Below, one piece after another: positions 60,421 to 64,000 of a DNA stretch of 64,000 nt. The position numbers and the translations under genes are program-made. The notes under the pieces were generated by a model. That model saw only the letters and a program-made list of their open reading frames with translations, had not been told where the DNA came from and made no database searches. Source of the stretch: Cymbidium sinense (Eukaryota; Streptophyta; Magnoliopsida; Asparagales; Orchidaceae); the NCBI GenBank assembly GCA_021442155.1, contig CM038223.1:30726983-30790982 (forward strand). The letters are read 5' to 3'. How positions within the stretch are numbered: the first letter of the stretch is position 1; every line of letters starts with the position of its first letter.

Positions 60421-61135
60421 CCTACTCTAAAATTCTTTTTTATCCAATCTCTGATGATGAAATAATCTTCAATTGGGTGGCTTATGTTTCTATAGAATGG
60501 ACATAGTTGGTATCATTAACTTTGTCCACTTGGATTGGTCATCATGGCTCTGGTAATTGTAATCCCAACATCAGGCCATGTCTGAAGATTTTAACAATAC
60601 ATTCTATTTCGAATGAGTACTACTTAGATATCTTGTCTTTAAGAGTTAGCTCTTTTTTTTTATCTTTAGTTAGCTTTGCTGCTGATCGTGAGGTTGCAGC
60701 TTATCGTGAGGTCACTGCTCCTCCATTTCCCATTTTATCAATCATGAAGATGAATGTTGTATTTACATTATTTTTCTTTGTGTCATTCGACCTTGGTGTT
60801 TACCTTTTCCAAAGGAATGGCCTTTTTATTTGGGTAGCCTCTTGAATTTGGAAACATAATCCAATAGTTCTTATAACATATTAATGATGGCCATGGCCAA
60901 ATAAGGAGCCATTTGATCATCGATATTTTCCATGAGGAGTTCCATTGCATGTTTCTCTATGAGTTACTGGTCATGCTTCATTCCCAGATTTTTCCATTTA
61001 GAAATGTATTTTTTGACATTCTCATCTCTCCTTCTCTTTCCAAGGTAAGATCTACTATTGTTACCTTTTTGGTTGCACCAGCAAACCTTTTTACAAAGAG
61101 CTTTTCCAATTCAGCGAAGGTCTTTTATTGAGTCA
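60420..61135 (-). pseudogene. gag: gag remnant, 5'-truncated (element C)
   Basis: It begins abruptly at the LTR fragment boundary: TFAELEKLFVKRFAGATKKV, TIVDLTLERE, then after a frameshift VKKYISKWKNLGMKHDQ, EKHAMELLMENIDDQMAPYL and ELLDYVSKFKRLPK. Further down, CPFYRNISHPIEDYFIIRDW (from 60,503) is the zinc-knuckle-like CX2..HPIEDCF motif with the final Cys as Tyr. The N-terminal half of gag and the leader are missing, replaced by the opposite-strand LTR piece. Its sequence differs from A and B gag. Confidence 0.7.
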
Positions 61136-62215
61136 TGTTGATCTCATTTTTGGATGAGGTTAACATTTCTTCCAAAGGAATTCATTAAGAATCCTAATCC
61201 TAAATTAAAAGCCTTCTAACTAAGCATTTTGGTCATCACACTTAGTGTTCTAGCGTACTTTCCTTGGATTAATATAACTTAATGGGTTTAGTTAGATTCA
61301 AGCCAAATCTTCAGCTTAAACATACACCACTCTAAATGTAAAATTAATTAAGCTTAGGTTAGGGTTTAATTAGGGAACTAAACCTAATTACATTAATTAA
61401 GCATATTACCATATGAACCTAAAGAATTAAAATTAAAGGCAAGACAAATCCAAATCAAATGAAATCACAAACATAAAATCATGACATAAAAATAAATGAA
61501 TCTAAATCCAATCCAAAGGTCAAAGCCTGGTCAACCCTTTCACATGAGTTTGACTTATGTTGGTCCCACCAAGTCAAAGGTTAACCCATCAAAATTTGAC
61601 TAATAAAATCATTTCAAATTGTTGGAATGCTAATATGAGCATACTTAAACATGAATTTGAAATAATATATGTCCAATGTGGTCATCATTAGACTAATTAA
61701 GTTATTTAACCTAAAAAAGGCCTAAATGGGTCTTATTGGACTTAAACCAAAATTAAATTAAAATAAACTCAAATTAGATATCCAAATTCATTTGAATATG
61801 AATGTTGACCATAAACCAACCCATTATTATGTCCACATTGACCAATTTGGTCATTTGACCCAAATGAACTCAAACTTAACCCATTAAGCCCAATTTAGGT
61901 CAAATGGGTTCCAAATGAAATAAAATTGGGATTGTTTGATCCATTGCTTTTAAAATTACTTAGATTAACCAAATGTAAACTTAAACATGTTATTATTAAG
62001 TTAAATGAATTATTTGAATTAATTAAAATTAACCTAAACTCAATTACCTTAAATGGGAAAAACATTAAACAAAAACTCTAAAACTCTTAAAATCCTTGAA
62101 ACCTTTTTATCAAAAGGTTCATTAATGATTAAATGGACATATATTAATCATTAAACCAAGACTAATCTATTAAATGAGGTGACCTAACTTAAACTAATGG
62201 AAGAAATTAGTAAAT
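61136..62215 (+). mobile_element. Gypsy LTR 5' fragment inserted in element C gag
   Basis: It starts TGTTGATCTCATTTTTGGAT followed by GAGGTTAACA, the best-kept LTR start in the window, directly against gag. It includes part of the TTGACC zone (61,510-61,930) and stops near 62,215, where it meets LTR sequence in the opposite orientation. Confidence 0.75.
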
Positions 62216-64000
62216 GTTTATGGGGAAAATTTGTGACACCACATAGAGTTTAGGAATTTCTTATTTGGATGATCAAATATGTTATTAATGAATAAAGATA
62301 TTATCTCACAAGATAAATATGTTATCCTATAATGGATCTGATCATTTAATAAGAGACTCCTAAGGCTAATGGGTCTTTCGTGTACTATAGATGTTTCTCA
62401 TGAACCACATGGAAAAGTAGAATAGGATTTATTTTAAACAATGTTCATGATTCCCTATAGAGGCAAGCCCCTATAATTAATTACATCTTAAGAAGGGTCT
62501 CTTCTTAAGAATACTTTTGATTAAATAAATAAGTTATTATTCCTAAAAAATTTTATGTTGGTTTTCAAAGGATTGATTTTTGAAATTTTAATTTGGATTG
62601 ATCCAAATTGGAGAGAGTTCTTTCGGAGGTGAAACAGGATGAAGTATGAAATTCCTACTGATATTGGGATGCCCAGTAGTCATTTCAACTATCTTATGAT
62701 TGGGCTTTAAAGTTTGAAATTTAATTTAGATTTTGAGTTGACATTTTCTTAGAAGTCTAGGACTTAGATTCTTATAGCACAAGACTACAAAAATGTATAG
62801 GGTTGAAGACTTACTCCAAGGGGGATGCTTTAGAACCTAGTCTACAATTGCTTCTGACACGTGTCACATGCTTGACCTAGTTCTATTTTGGGAACTATTG
62901 TCCATTCCTCTCACTTGAAGGAACTAACATATCCCTGACGCTACCAAACTTACAACTCGCCTGGAGAGGGCTGCTAGCTAACACCACCTAAGTGCATTTT
63001 TAATTCATGACACTAAATCTTATAAATGCAAGATGGCTGGGCTATTATATTTTTAAGAAAGGAATCTTTGAACCTAGACTCACTCCATAATCCTTAGGAT
63101 CATGTAAGGTATAAAATGTATCTAGCTAATGCACATTTTGTAGATTTTCAAATATTTTAATTGAGGATTTATTTGAGGTCTTGGGTATCCATTTTTTATT
63201 CATAATGCCATGCAATTAAAAATGGTTATGGGCTAAGTCAATAATAGAAGGTAGGCTTCCTCAAAAAGGTGGTCATTCTCACAGGTCAGATGCCCCTTAT
63301 GTGTTGGGAGAAGTGCTCATTCAAGGATTGGAGCAGTATGATTTCATGGTTTTAAAACCTAATTAGTTTCTAATTTATTTTATGTTTTGCCTAAAGCTTT
63401 AATTTATGTGAGGTTTCAAGTTTTCTCTTATTTTTGTTTCAATTATATAAATTTATGTTGGGTATATAATTAAAATTTTCCTTATGAGCCTAATCATCCA
63501 TACATTCAATCACATGAAAGCACAACACAGAAAGAAACTTAAAAAGTAGGTTAATTCTATTGCACACCCAAAATAAATCAAGTCAATTTAATTTAATTAA
63601 AAGGCCAATGCGATCAGGTAGCACTGTACACCTCGAAAGAAAGAGAAAATGGGTAGCTGAGCTCTACCCTTATATAGCCCAGCCTAGAACAACAAGTCTA
63701 AATCTATGGGTCTTCTTTCCAGGATAGTCTCCTTTTTTTAGAGACATCCATTAGGCTTCATAGGGGACAACTGGACCTATCTTCTGGTAGGGTCAGCTCC
63801 TGCTAATCCTAGATCATATAGATCTTAACCTAATTCTATGCTCAAATTTACATATTGATTTCAAAATTAATTCCTAACCCCTGCAAAATAAATGCCAGCA
63901 AAATAGAAATAACATGCAGTAGTTATATTTTACAAACATATGGGCTTAGCATTATCTACTTGCCAAGTCCACTTATCCTATGGGTTATGCTTAAGGACTT
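62216..64000 (-). mobile_element. Gypsy LTR 3' part (5' LTR of element C)
   Basis: The minus strand matches the distal parts of the LTRs at 6,540-7,000 (+), 36,430-39,070 (+) and 45,640-47,500 (minus), including the stem-loop (62,456) and the 63,650-63,690 block. It continues off the window's right edge. The LTR terminus and primer-binding site are missing at 62,216. Confidence 0.75.
62456..62475 (-). other. Conserved stem-loop in element C 5' LTR
   Basis: Minus strand TATAGGGG, loop CTTG, CCTCTATA: eight pairs, one of them G-T. Confidence 0.75.

Larger units (their letters stand above)
45503..64000 (-). mobile_element. Element C: degenerate Tat-lineage element with PMD-like ORF
   Basis: Reading the minus strand: partial 5' LTR (64,000-62,216), an opposite-strand LTR fragment, truncated gag, protease, RT, RNase H, archaeal-type RNase H, integrase, repeat array, PMD-like frame and 3' LTR (52,220-45,503). 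Its gag and pol differ clearly from A and B (for example, the integrase end GPYIIEKVYKGEAYYLIDAK against B's GPFVVEKVYEGGSYQLI), so it is a different subfamily with a related LTR. Confidence 0.75.

Noticed and set aside
60507..60845. 112-codon plus-strand frame
   Set aside because: It is antisense to element C gag (including the CX2..HPIED motif), so a shadow.

Overview
The window looks like nuclear heterochromatin from a seed plant, almost certainly an angiosperm. It is very AT-rich and CG-poor. No host gene was recognised. Nearly every stretch can be assigned to old, broken LTR retrotransposons, so no reading frame here looks like a working gene. The plant lineage cannot be named from sequence alone.

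The dominant family is Ty3/gypsy of the Tat lineage. Its pol order is protease, reverse transcriptase, RNase H, a second archaeal-type RNase H, then integrase. The LTRs are exceptionally long (about 6.7-7.6 kb), start near TGTTGACC, and carry a large 3' region between pol and the 3' LTR. I name three elements. Element A (+) runs from the left edge to about 26,455: partial 5' LTR, leader ORF, gag, pol, a duplicated third ORF, a repeat-rich tail, and a truncated 3' LTR. Element B (-) has its 5' LTR at 45,503-52,220, gag and half of pol at 39,281-45,502, and the rest of pol at 28,943-31,639. It is split by a 7.64-kb solo LTR (+) at 31,640-39,280. Element C (-) runs from 64,000 down to 45,503 and shares the 45,503-52,220 LTR with B. 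Its gag is truncated by an LTR fragment in the opposite orientation (61,136-62,215). A further (+) fragment at 26,456-28,942 is the 3' region of an A-like element.

A Ty1/copia-like solo LTR (2,641-6,487) lies inside element A's 5' LTR. It carries an (AT)n tract, two tandem duplications and a poly-C tract.

The most interesting content is in the post-pol regions. A-like elements carry a third ORF resembling the 'putative plant transposon protein' domain, with a TATA box about 100 bp upstream in three copies. Element C, with a related LTR, instead carries a plant mobile domain (PMD)-like frame. A stem-loop near the LTR 3' end is kept in four LTR copies with pair-preserving changes. All similarity statements are by eye; no search or alignment program was run.
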